Below, one piece after another: positions 46,275 to 54,102 of a DNA stretch of 64,000 nucleotides. The notes below the pieces were generated by a model. It ran no database searches. It saw only the letters and a program-made list of their open reading frames with translations, and had not been told where the DNA came from. Positions within the stretch are counted from its first letter, which is position 1. Every line of letters starts with the position of its first letter. Source of the DNA: Stappia sp. TSB10P1A (GTDB lineage Bacteria > Pseudomonadota > Alphaproteobacteria > Rhizobiales > Stappiaceae); NCBI RefSeq assembly GCF_900185725.1, contig NZ_FYAU01000014.1, positions 186,001-250,000 of the forward strand, given 5' to 3'. The translations under genes were made by a program, and so were the position numbers.

Positions 46275-47651
46275 ATGGCGAGGCCGCCCGTCGCGAGGAA
46301 GATCGGTCCGGTGCGCCGGCCTGGCTGGCTGGCTGTCGCTGCGGGCGTGATTGCCGCATGGCTGGGTCTCGTCGCCGTGATCGTCGCGGTCAGCGGGATC
46401 TCCCTGGCTGAGCGGATGGCCGCCTATCACGAGATCATTTTCGGCGACAGTTCGGACACCGCGAAGATCGCGCTGGTCTACGCGGACGAGAGCCAGATCA
46501 ACAGCTTCACCAACGGCGCCCGGCTCGCGGCGACCCATGTCAACGCGCTGGGCGGCATTCTCGGCAAGGATCTGGAACTGCTGCTGTTCCAGGAAGAGGT
46601 CTCGTTCGGCGAAGGCGGCTTCGAGGCGACGGTGGTCAGAACCATGCGCCTTGCCAGCAAGGTGGTGAAGGAGAGGGGCCTTTTTGCCGTCATCGGGCAT
46701 GAGTGGTCCGATACGGCGATCACCGCGAGCGCGATCTACAACCGCAACGACGTTCTCTATGTCGCCACCCATGCGACGGCATCGGCGCTGACGAATCACG
46801 GCTTTTCCCTGCTGTTCGCGCTGCAGCCGGACAATCGGGACAACACCGAGATGGTGGCGCGCTATGCGCTCGGCGCCGGGCTGCAACGCTTCGTCGTGCT
46901 CACCGACAAGAGCGACTACGGCAAGGAGGCCGGCGACTTCTTCAGCGCGGTCACCGCCCTGCAGGGCGGGGATCTGGTGTTCCGGGGCTTCCTGCCGGGG
47001 CACAACCGGTCGGTCGACCAACTGCTTATGTTCATCCTGGACAACAAGCTGTTCGGCGCCGCCGATTACGACGCCTTCTTCGTTGCCTCCGCGATGTCCC
47101 TGGATACCGCCGATTTCATCAAGCGGGCGCGGGAACTGGGCATCAACAAGCCGGTCCTGGGGCTGGAATACATGTTTTCCAACATGATCGAGGCGCATGT
47201 CGGTCATGCGAACATGAAGGATGTGGTCGGCGTGTCGATTTTCGACAGCCAGAGTGCCGACGACCTCTCCACGGCCTTTGTCAACGAATACATGCTGACC
47301 TATGACGAGCCGCCGGATCTCAGCGCCGCGCTCGGCTACGATGCGGTGATGCTGCTGCGCGACGTGAGCGAGCGGACGGGCACTCTCGATCCAAGGCAGG
47401 TGTCCGATGCGTTGAAAGTCGCCCGTTACGGGGTGCCGTTCGAGGGCGTTACGGGTAAGATCGTGTTCGATACGAGTGGACTGATCACCGACACCGAGGT
47501 TTTCATCGTGCGCCACGACGGCACCCGGTTCCGGACCGTTGCCGGCTATCGCAAGCCGCTGGAGTGGTCGTCCCAGGAACTTGTGAAAGGCGATGAGGGG
47601 GGAACGCTCGTGCCCGATCCCGCCGCCAACAGGGAGCGCGCCGTGCCATGA
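46275..47651 (+). CDS. Membrane-anchored LivK-type periplasmic binding protein
   Basis: A 458-residue protein with a type I periplasmic-binding fold (Periplasmic_BP_6, branched-chain-amino-acid-binding type): KIALVYADESQ, GARLAATHVNALGGILGKDLELL, FAVIGHEWSDTAITAS and YDAVMLLRDV segments match the family's order. The N-terminus is basic, followed by one long hydrophobic helix (about 19-43) without an obvious cleavage or lipobox, so it is likely an inner-membrane-anchored sensor or receptor. There are no permease or ATPase genes beside it, which argues against a standard ABC importer. It sits between an SPFH gene and a tiny membrane-protein gene, whose start it overlaps as ATGA. Ligand unknown. 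Confidence 0.8.
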   Translation: MARPPVARKIGPVRRPGWLAVAAGVIAAWLGLVAVIVAVSGISLAERMAAYHEIIFGDSSDTAKIALVYADESQINSFTNGARLAATHVNALGGILGKDLELLLFQEEVSFGEGGFEATVVRTMRLASKVVKERGLFAVIGHEWSDTAITASAIYNRNDVLYVATHATASALTNHGFSLLFALQPDNRDNTEMVARYALGAGLQRFVVLTDKSDYGKEAGDFFSAVTALQGGDLVFRGFLPGHNRSVDQLLMFILDNKLFGAADYDAFFVASAMSLDTADFIKRARELGINKPVLGLEYMFSNMIEAHVGHANMKDVVGVSIFDSQSADDLSTAFVNEYMLTYDEPPDLSAALGYDAVMLLRDVSERTGTLDPRQVSDALKVARYGVPFEGVTGKIVFDTSGLITDTEVFIVRHDGTRFRTVAGYRKPLEWSSQELVKGDEGGTLVPDPAANRERAVP

Positions 47652-47866
47652 CGATCTTCGTCAATCCTTGGGTTCTGTTCATCTGGGTCATCGCCAGTTG
47701 GATCATCGGCATGCTCGGGCGGGACACCCGCTTCGGCTTCGTCGGCAATTTCCTGGTTTCGTTCCTGTTCAGCCCGGTGGTGGGGATCATCGTGCTGCTG
47801 GCCTCCGACCGCTGGGCGGCTTCGGGGCGCCGGCGCGAGGAACGCCGCCGGCCCGGCCGGCTGTGA
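47648..47866 (+). CDS. Small two-helix membrane protein
   Basis: A 72-residue protein with two hydrophobic segments (about residues 7-22 and 29-53) separated by a short GRDTRFG turn, and a very basic C-terminal tail (RRREERRRPGR). It overlaps the stop of the binding-protein gene by four bases and so appears translationally coupled to it. No family was recognised. It may be a membrane partner of the SPFH and binding proteins. Confidence 0.7.
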   Translation: MTIFVNPWVLFIWVIASWIIGMLGRDTRFGFVGNFLVSFLFSPVVGIIVLLASDRWAASGRRREERRRPGRL

Positions 47867-48020
47867 TCGCGCCGCGATCAGGTTCGCGCATAATCCTGTT
47901 TTCGGCCGCGCGTGATCCCGCGCCCGCGCGGCCCGCCGCCCCGTCCCTCTGAGCGCCCCGTCCCTCTGAGCAAAGATCCCGACACCGACCGGTCGGGAAC
48001 GCTGCCAGCCTGAACGACAT

Positions 48021-48097
48021 CGCCGCGAACGCTCTTTCGAGCGTCGCCCCAGAGTCAAGACAAAGTCGCCGCGAACGCTCTTTCGAGCGTCGCGGCG
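48021..48097. terminator. Paired hairpins at a convergent gene end
   Basis: The 27-base segment CGCCGCGAACGCTC-TTTC-GAGCGTCGC occurs twice (48021-48047 and from 48067). Each copy folds as a stem-loop with loop TTTC. The second (48067-48097) extends to a 13-bp stem with one bulged A. They lie between converging genes and probably act as a bidirectional terminator, though there is no clear T-run. The 287-base gap also holds a 17-base direct repeat (GCCCCGTCCCTCTGAGC) near 47938-47972. Confidence 0.6.
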
Positions 48098-48153
48098 ATA
48101 TATCGGACGGACCTGCCTGCCCCGCCTGGGGCGGGGCTTCGATCTCAGGACGT

Positions 48154-48819
48154 TCAGGACGCCTTGGCGGTGGCCTCTTCCACCGTCTCGGCAACCTCTT
48201 CGGCGCCGCTGCGCACCCGGTCGCGCGCCCGCTTGGCCACGTCCTTGCCCTTCTCGAACTGCTCCTTGTAGAAGGCGCGCATCTTGCTGGCGTCGAAGTC
48301 GAGCAGCGAGCCGCCATCCTCATAGTGCCGGGCGATCGAACGGCCGACCGCATAGGTCGAGGCGCCGGCCACCACGGGCAGCGACACCATGCCGACCATC
48401 CAGCCGATGCCGGGAATGAGCTTCGTGGCGCTCGCGGCAACCGCATAGCCGGCGCCATAGCCGAGCACGCCGCCCGCCAGCGCGTAGACCACCTTGCGGC
48501 CGAGCTTGTCGGAGAACGGCTTGTCGTAAAGCTGGGAGAGCTTCTGGATCATCCGGAGCTGGATGGCCACCACGGCGGCGATGTCGAAGATCGCCACCGG
48601 CACGATGCTGACCGCGACGGAGGCGATCACATAGTCCTTGGTGAGGTTCTCGGCCGTCAGGTGACGGGTGATGTCGTCGTCGGAAAGGGCCGCGGCCGCC
48701 GGCGCTTCGTCCGCCGCGATGTCCTCGGCTGCCGTCTCGGCTGCAGCGGCCTCGATGCTGCTGTCGACGTCGCTCTCGTTCTCGGCGGCGGTCTTCCCGG
48801 CGGGGGTCTTGCTGGCCAT
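48154..48819 (-). CDS. DUF697 membrane protein (second of pair)
   Basis: A 221-residue protein: an acidic Ala-rich N-terminal tail (residues 1-65), then a DUF697 (YcjF-like) domain with hydrophobic helices VAVSIVPVAIFDIAAVVAIQL, AGGVLGYGAGYAVAA and IPGIGWMVGMVSLPVVAG, the characteristic QLYDKPFSDK segment, and a charged C-terminal helix (about 165-221). The start at 48819 was chosen because AGGAGA lies seven bases upstream and the acidic MASKTPAGK N-terminus fits; a longer in-frame extension upstream has atypical composition. It lies 193 bases downstream of a second DUF697 gene in the same orientation. DUF697 proteins are often linked to GTPases or to ParA-like ATPases; the molecular role is unknown. 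Confidence 0.8.
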   Translation of the reverse strand: MASKTPAGKTAAENESDVDSSIEAAAAETAAEDIAADEAPAAAALSDDDITRHLTAENLTKDYVIASVAVSIVPVAIFDIAAVVAIQLRMIQKLSQLYDKPFSDKLGRKVVYALAGGVLGYGAGYAVAASATKLIPGIGWMVGMVSLPVVAGASTYAVGRSIARHYEDGGSLLDFDASKMRAFYKEQFEKGKDVAKRARDRVRSGAEEVAETVEEATAKAS

Positions 48820-49012
48820 CCAAAGTCTCCTGATGTGTCCGAAGGCGCCTGACGCGCGAAGGTTCGAATGTTGCCGCCAGATGCAGGCTGAACGCTCTCT
48901 GCGAAAGTCCGATGAAACGGTACTCTGTCGAACGAAAAAAGGAAAGGCTGGCACAGCGACGACGAGCGCTTCGGCGATCTCTCCGGCCGGGCAAGGGAAG
49001 CGCGCGGGCCGC

Positions 49013-49714
49013 TCAGGCCCGGTGGTCGCCGCCGTCCGCCGGCTCGCCCCGCTCCAGCTTCTCGAGGAACACGTCGCCGATCACCCGGGTCAGCGCGACG
49101 GCGGAGGCGGCGGTGACCGTCATGCCGACCAGATTGGGGCCTGGCGCCATGCGCAGCAGGCTGGTGGTGGTGAAGCTGGCGATGCCGGGCGCACCGACGC
49201 CGGCGAGCAGCGACGCGGTGATCCGGGCGCTGCGGTCCCGGTCGAGCGGCACCCTGTAGCAGCGCGACAGCTCCCGCAGCATCCTCGCGACGAGGGCGGC
49301 GACGGCGGCAAGGTCGACCCAGGGCAGCGGCACGAAGCCGGCAAGTCCCGCCAGCGTTGAATGCCGCTCGATGATCAGCCGTGCCCGGATCCGCTGCAGG
49401 TCCCGTCCGGCGGGCGGCCGGGTGCTGAGGGCCCGGGTGGGGGGAATTGGGGCGTCCTCGGGCCGGACTGCCGATTGTGCGGTGCCGGCGGGCTCTGCCT
49501 GCCGGGGCGTTTCCGCCGTCGCCGGGCCGCCGGCATCGGGCCGGGCCGCGTCGGACGCTGCATCGAGTGCCGGATCGGCATTCTGCCCGGTTGCCTGCCC
49601 CCCGGTTGCCGGCTCGGCTGCCTGCCCGGTTGCTTCCTCGGCGTCGGCCGCATTGATCTCCCGGCGGATGTCGTGGATGGTCCGCTGCAGCGTCCTGGGG
49701 AGTTTGCGGCTCAT
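49013..49714 (-). CDS. DUF697 membrane protein coupled to ParA
   Basis: A 233-residue protein. Residues 1-105 are a low-complexity Ala/Gly/Pro/Glu linker after a short basic start (MSRKLPRTLQRTI). Residues 106-225 are a DUF697 domain with the FVPLPWVDLAAVAALVARML segment, an LSRCYRVPLDRD motif and two further hydrophobic helices. The ATG overlaps the stop of the ParA gene by four bases (ATGA), so the two are translationally coupled. The pairing suggests that the ATPase is recruited to, or positions, this membrane protein. The disordered linker would place the N-terminus well away from the membrane. Confidence 0.8.
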   Translation of the reverse strand: MSRKLPRTLQRTIHDIRREINAADAEEATGQAAEPATGGQATGQNADPALDAASDAARPDAGGPATAETPRQAEPAGTAQSAVRPEDAPIPPTRALSTRPPAGRDLQRIRARLIIERHSTLAGLAGFVPLPWVDLAAVAALVARMLRELSRCYRVPLDRDRSARITASLLAGVGAPGIASFTTTSLLRMAPGPNLVGMTVTAASAVALTRVIGDVFLEKLERGEPADGGDHRA

Positions 49715-50367
49715 GCGCTGCGCGCCTTTCGCGTCGCCAGCAGGGCCTCGACCTCGTCGGCAAGCTCGCGCACGTCCTGTGCCGCCGCCCCCTCGGGCTG
49801 GATCAGCGTCGGCGTTGCGCCATAGAGTGCGGCCTCGGCATAGGAAACCCGGTTCTGCAGCTCCTGGCGCAGCAGCGGAAAACCGGCCTCTTCCAGCTCG
49901 GCGCGGATGTGGCGGGCGATCACGCTGCCGCGCGTCGTCTGCGTCAGCACGCAGCGGAAGGTCGGCGCCCAGCCCTGGACGCCGGCCATCAGCAGGCCGA
50001 CCGTATCGGTCATCCGGTCGACATCGAGCGGCGAGGGCTTGACCGGGATCAGCACCAGATCGGCGACCGCAAGGCCCGCCGCGGTGATCTCGCTGTCGAA
50101 GCCCGGCGTGTCGACAAGGATGATGTCGTGGTCGCGGGCCTGCTCCTTGACCGCCTTCCACACGTCCCGGTCGGCGCGCCCGATCACCGGCAGGCCGCCG
50201 AGCGCCTGCTCGCGCCCCGCCAGCCGCAGCACCGAATGCTGGGGATCTGCGTCGATCAGCAGAACCTTCCAGCCGCGTGCCCGCCAGTGGACGGCAAGGC
50301 AACTGGCCAAAGTCGACTTGCCGCTGCCGCCTTTCAGCGACGCGACGGTAATGACCTGCGCGCTCAT
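49711..50367 (-). CDS. ParA/MinD-family ATPase
   Basis: A 218-residue deviant-Walker ATPase. KGGSGKST (residues 12-19) carries the family's signature lysine at the start of the P-loop; LLIDADPQHS (A' box) and ILVDTPGF (Walker B) follow. It lacks an N-terminal helix-turn-helix, like the small 'orphan' ParA proteins that position membrane or cytoplasmic cargo rather than plasmid partition ParAs. No parB gene or parS-like cluster is nearby. Downstream genes are two DUF697 membrane proteins, the first overlapping. A TATAGT (minus strand, at 50410-50415) about 45 bases upstream is a possible -10 box. Confidence 0.88.
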   Translation of the reverse strand: MSAQVITVASLKGGSGKSTLASCLAVHWRARGWKVLLIDADPQHSVLRLAGREQALGGLPVIGRADRDVWKAVKEQARDHDIILVDTPGFDSEITAAGLAVADLVLIPVKPSPLDVDRMTDTVGLLMAGVQGWAPTFRCVLTQTTRGSVIARHIRAELEEAGFPLLRQELQNRVSYAEAALYGATPTLIQPEGAAAQDVRELADEVEALLATRKARSA

Positions 50368-50568
50368 TGCCGATCCGGCCCCCGCTGATTCCCCGTTTGC
50401 GTTGCGTTAACTATAGCGCAGTTCGGCGCGGCGGGATGCCTGTCCCGCAGGCAATCGCAGGCAAACGCGGGCGCGCGGCCTGCGCGCTTGCGCTTGCCCT
50501 GCTTCTCGGACATGAACGGACCAGCCGGGGCGGCGTCCGCCGCCCGCCGCGCTTGCCCGGGGCCTTTC

Positions 50569-52401
50569 ATGTCGCTCACCCTCGTTACCGCCGCCGATGC
50601 CGCTTTCGCTCCGACGCTGGCGCAATATCTGGGCAGCGTGCAGGCGCGCGGGCTCCACACCGACGCGCGCATCGCCGTCTACGATCTCGGCCTGGAGCCC
50701 GGCGAGCGGGCGCGCCTTGCCGCGCGCTTTCCCTTCGCGGAATTCCTGCCCTTCAGCCTGGTGCCCTATCCCGCCCATGTGGCGCCGGCGACCGGAACTT
50801 ATGCCTGGAAGCCGCTGGTGATCGCCGATGCGGCGGAGCGGTTCGGCGGCCGGATCTTCTGGTTCGACAGCGCGACGCTGTTTCACGACACGCTCGCCGA
50901 ACCGCTGGCCGAGCTTGCCCGCCACGGCGTCTACACCCTGTCGGGCCAGTCCAACCTGGCGCAGCGCTGCGCGGTGTCGATCCGCGAGCGGCTCGGCGTC
51001 GATCCGGCCTTTCTCGACCGCCGCATCCGGGTCGGCGGGGTGGTCGGCTTCGATCTGGAACAGCCCACGGCTCGCGACCTTCTCATCGACTGGGCGGAGC
51101 TGGCGCTCGACCCAAAGGTCTTCATTCCGGCGGCCCGCGACAACAGCCACAATGCCGACCAGGCGATCCTGTCGATCCTGCTGTTCCAGGCCGAGGCCGC
51201 CGGCCGCCTGGTCTTGAGCGAGGGCGACATCGACATCAGCTCGCCCCGTCCGGTGCGCTGGATGAGCTCGCGCAACAAGCTGAACCCGGCCCGCCCGCGC
51301 TGGAGCGATCCGCTCGCCCGCCTGTGGTACCGGCTCTATAAGGCCGGCGACCGGGCGAACCTGCGCTGGCAGGATTTCTACCGCCGCCGCATCCTCGGCC
51401 TGCATCGCTGGCCCAAGGAGAATTTCCGCACCTATGTGATGCGGGCGGGCGATGCCGTACCGACGCCGGTGCCGTGCCCGGCGCTCAGCTATTACGCCGA
51501 CCCGTTCCTCTGGCGCCGCGACGGCCGCCTCTGGCTCTTCGTCGAGGAATTCCGCTATCGCGAGCAGCTCGGCCGCCTCGTTGCCATGGAGCTTGGCGAG
51601 GACCTGCGCCCCGGTCCTCTCATCCCCGTCCTGCCGCTGCGCGAGCACGCCTCCTATCCCTTCCTGTTCGAGGCGGACGGCGCGCTCTACATGCTGCCCG
51701 AGACCTGCGCGCTGGAGGCGCTCGACCTCTACGTTTGCGAGCGCTTCCCCGACCGCTGGCGGCGCGTCCGGCGGATCTTCGAGCGCGTGGATGCCGTCGA
51801 CAGTGCGCTGTTCCGTCATGATGGCGCCTGGTGGCTGCTCACCTGCGAAAGACCGCCGGGGCAGGGCGGCGCGCGCACGCTGGCGCTGTATCGCAGCGAG
51901 GATCTGCTGACCGGCGCCTTCGAACCGCACCCGGTCAATGTCGAGCACCTCTTCGCCGAGGGGGCCCATGGCTTCGGCCGCGGCGCCGGCAGCATCCTGC
52001 GCGATGAGACGGGCCTTTTGCGCGTCATGCAGAAGAACCTTGCCTATTACGGACAGGGCGCCGAGCTCCGCCGCATCACCCGTCTCGATGCGGACGGCTA
52101 CCGCGAGGAACCGGCCGCGAGCGACCATCCGCTGGCGCGGCTCGCGGCGCTGGCTTCGCCCCACCACATCGCCCTCCACGACGATGTCGTCGCCTTCGAT
52201 GTCCGCACGCGGGTCGGCTTCGTCTCCGGTCTGCCATGGATCGGCCGCCGGCTGAGCGCGCTCGATCCGGCGGCCAAGCGCTTCCTGTCCGGTGCGCCGG
52301 AGCTTGCCGGCGAGATCGCGGCCGCCGTCAGCGCGGCGTGTCGCCGCCTGCGGCCAGTCGATGGCCGCCCACCGTCCAGCGATCCGCCATGTGACGGATG
52401 A
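50569..52401 (+). CDS. Glycosyltransferase-like / beta-propeller (GINT1-like) fusion protein
   Basis: A 610-residue protein. Residues 1-240 look like a nucleotide-sugar-dependent GT-A fold (VTAADAAFAPTLAQYL start, WKPLVIADAA, IFWFDSATLF with the metal-site Asp, NSHNADQAILS). Residues 300-590 form a repeated YADPF-LWRRDGRLWLFVEE pattern typical of the five-bladed propeller found in glucosamine inositolphosphorylceramide transferase-like proteins. It probably acts in polysaccharide or glycolipid assembly. The start at 50569 was preferred over upstream TTG/ATG codons because it opens the conserved fold; the upstream stretch is not protein-like. The 3' end overlaps the convergent glycosyltransferase by 74 bases. 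Substrate unknown. Confidence 0.72.
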   Translation: MSLTLVTAADAAFAPTLAQYLGSVQARGLHTDARIAVYDLGLEPGERARLAARFPFAEFLPFSLVPYPAHVAPATGTYAWKPLVIADAAERFGGRIFWFDSATLFHDTLAEPLAELARHGVYTLSGQSNLAQRCAVSIRERLGVDPAFLDRRIRVGGVVGFDLEQPTARDLLIDWAELALDPKVFIPAARDNSHNADQAILSILLFQAEAAGRLVLSEGDIDISSPRPVRWMSSRNKLNPARPRWSDPLARLWYRLYKAGDRANLRWQDFYRRRILGLHRWPKENFRTYVMRAGDAVPTPVPCPALSYYADPFLWRRDGRLWLFVEEFRYREQLGRLVAMELGEDLRPGPLIPVLPLREHASYPFLFEADGALYMLPETCALEALDLYVCERFPDRWRRVRRIFERVDAVDSALFRHDGAWWLLTCERPPGQGGARTLALYRSEDLLTGAFEPHPVNVEHLFAEGAHGFGRGAGSILRDETGLLRVMQKNLAYYGQGAELRRITRLDADGYREEPAASDHPLARLAALASPHHIALHDDVVAFDVRTRVGFVSGLPWIGRRLSALDPAAKRFLSGAPELAGEIAAAVSAACRRLRPVDGRPPSSDPPCDG

Positions 52402-53317
52402 CAATGGTGTTGTTGCGGCTCTCCGGCGTGCCTTCGCCGCGATTGACCTTACCCAGGCTGTTGGCGCGGTAGAACGACTGGCGGGTGAAGAGCTGGAACC
52501 CCGCCCGCGCCGCCGGCACCACATATTTGCGCGCCGCGCAATGTCCGGAAATCCACACGTCGTCGACATAGAACGCCGCCGGCGGGGCGCCGCGATGGGT
52601 CAGCATCCCCTCCATGTCGGGGAAGAAGCGCGGCCGCACCAGATAGCCGGAAAACCCTTGCAGGATGTCGATCTCGTAGCGCTGGCGCAGCCGGCGGGCG
52701 CGGACCGGCGCCGGCGGCAGCATGTAGAGATTGGTGCGCACCGTCGTCGGCCGGTCGGTGAAGTCGCCCGGCACCACCCAGCCCGACAGGCCGAGGGCGG
52801 CGTCCGGATCGGCCTCGGCCTCGCGCGCCAGCACCTTCAGGAAGTCGGGCGGATAGATCCGGTCGTCGTCCACCACCACGATGGCGGCATTCGCATCAAG
52901 GGCGGTGAGGCTGGGAAACAGCTTCGTCGCCGGGCCGAAATCCTCGCAGCGCACGATGGTGACGGTAGCGAGCCCCGACAGCCAGTCGGGGATCTCGTAG
53001 CCGCAGTTCTCCCGGCGCGAGTGATGCGGCACGTTGAGGCGGATTTCCGCCGGCGGCAGCGACTGGTCGAGCAGGCTCTTCAGCGTCATGCCGATATGCG
53101 CGATGCGGCTCGGGATCGTCGTCAGCGTCACCACCGGGCCGCGCGCCTCGGCCGCCTGCGCCGTGCGGTCCAGCTCGGCGATGTCGCGCCGCGCCAGCCT
53201 GCGGGCGCGGATGAGATCGGCGACCAGCGTTTCGCCCTCGAAGAAATCATGGACGGCGATGGCGGTTGCCGCACCGCCGCCGATGGCGGCCAGCACCAAG
53301 CCTGTGACGAACGACAT
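52328..53317 (-). CDS. Membrane-anchored GT-A family glycosyltransferase
   Basis: A 329-residue protein with an N-terminal hydrophobic helix (residues 3-24), then a GT-A domain: VVTLTTIPSRI, a nucleotide-sugar region, and VVVDDDRIYPPDFL, whose DDD is the metal-binding DxD motif. Late motifs FYVDDVWISGH and RQSFYRANSLGKVNR follow. It resembles uncharacterised glycosyltransferases whose genes sit in capsule or exopolysaccharide loci. AAGGA lies upstream of the chosen ATG. It is 38 bases downstream of the DUF2585 gene on the same strand and converges with the propeller fusion, which may act in the same pathway. Confidence 0.75.
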   Translation of the reverse strand: MSFVTGLVLAAIGGGAATAIAVHDFFEGETLVADLIRARRLARRDIAELDRTAQAAEARGPVVTLTTIPSRIAHIGMTLKSLLDQSLPPAEIRLNVPHHSRRENCGYEIPDWLSGLATVTIVRCEDFGPATKLFPSLTALDANAAIVVVDDDRIYPPDFLKVLAREAEADPDAALGLSGWVVPGDFTDRPTTVRTNLYMLPPAPVRARRLRQRYEIDILQGFSGYLVRPRFFPDMEGMLTHRGAPPAAFYVDDVWISGHCAARKYVVPAARAGFQLFTRQSFYRANSLGKVNRGEGTPESRNNTIVIRHMADRWTVGGHRLAAGGDTPR

Positions 53318-53355
53318 GGGATCCTTTCCTTGGCCTTCGTTTGCTGTCTCGGCGC

Positions 53356-53925
53356 TCAGAGCGCCTGCTGCCACTCGCGGATCGCCTCCACCGGCCAGAC
53401 CAGCATCAGCACGTTGAGGGTGAGGTTGTCGCGGATGACGGCGAGGGCGACCAGCTCCATGGCGATCGCCAGCAGCACCGTCACCCAGACCGGCAGCCGC
53501 AGCGCCAGCCAGAAGCCGACCAGCATCCACAGGACGTCGAAGACCGAGTTCAGCACGCTGTCGCCGGTATAGCCGACGGCGATCGTGCCTTCCCGGTAGC
53601 GGTCGATGATCCAGGGGCTGTTCTCGACGATCTCCCACGCCGCCTCGATGAAGATCGAGCCGACCGCCCGCCAGCCCATCGAGAGCCGGGGCGTCAACAG
53701 GTGGAACAGCCCGTAGAACAGCATCCCGTGGATGATGTGCGAGGGCGTGTACCAGTCGGAGATGTGCTGCGAATTGTCGGCGGAGGAGACGTCGGCGGTC
53801 CACAGCTTGATCTCGCCGCAGGTGCAGATCGGCACCCGCCCCATCGCCAGCAGGATGACGGCGGTCAGCACGATCAGCGCGAGCGCGGCGAGAAGGGGGA
53901 GGGCGCCTTTTCGCGAAAGCGTCAT
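53356..53925 (-). CDS. UPF0314/DUF2585 inner-membrane protein
   Basis: A 189-residue protein with four or five hydrophobic helices (about residues 9-28, 66-80, 131-146, 149-166) and the strongly conserved periplasmic segments CTCGEIKLW, SQHISDWYTPSHIIHG and EAAWEIVENSPWIIDRYR of the UPF0314 (DUF2585) family, which is largely confined to alphaproteobacteria. Function is unknown. The start follows the short leader MTLSRKGALP. It is transcribed away from prfC and toward the glycosyltransferase gene. Confidence 0.88.
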   Translation of the reverse strand: MTLSRKGALPLLAALALIVLTAVILLAMGRVPICTCGEIKLWTADVSSADNSQHISDWYTPSHIIHGMLFYGLFHLLTPRLSMGWRAVGSIFIEAAWEIVENSPWIIDRYREGTIAVGYTGDSVLNSVFDVLWMLVGFWLALRLPVWVTVLLAIAMELVALAVIRDNLTLNVLMLVWPVEAIREWQQAL

Positions 53926-54102
53926 TAAGGGGTATCCTGCATTGGGGCAGTTGCGGGGAGGACTTCGCTTGAGCCGCCAGCTATGGGCGGTAACGCGGCC
54001 ATGCGCAAGCGGCACTGGAATTTGCCGGCGCAAGCGATTAGACCTTCGCCCACGAAAGCGGGCCGCAACCGGCACTGCGCCACGAAATTCCATGGAGAGC
54101 GC

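Noticed and set aside
49013-50302. 429-residue reading of the DUF697 frame running through ParA
   Set aside because: The upstream 196 codons overlap the clear ParA coding frame; the real start is the ATG at 49714 that overlaps the ParA stop.
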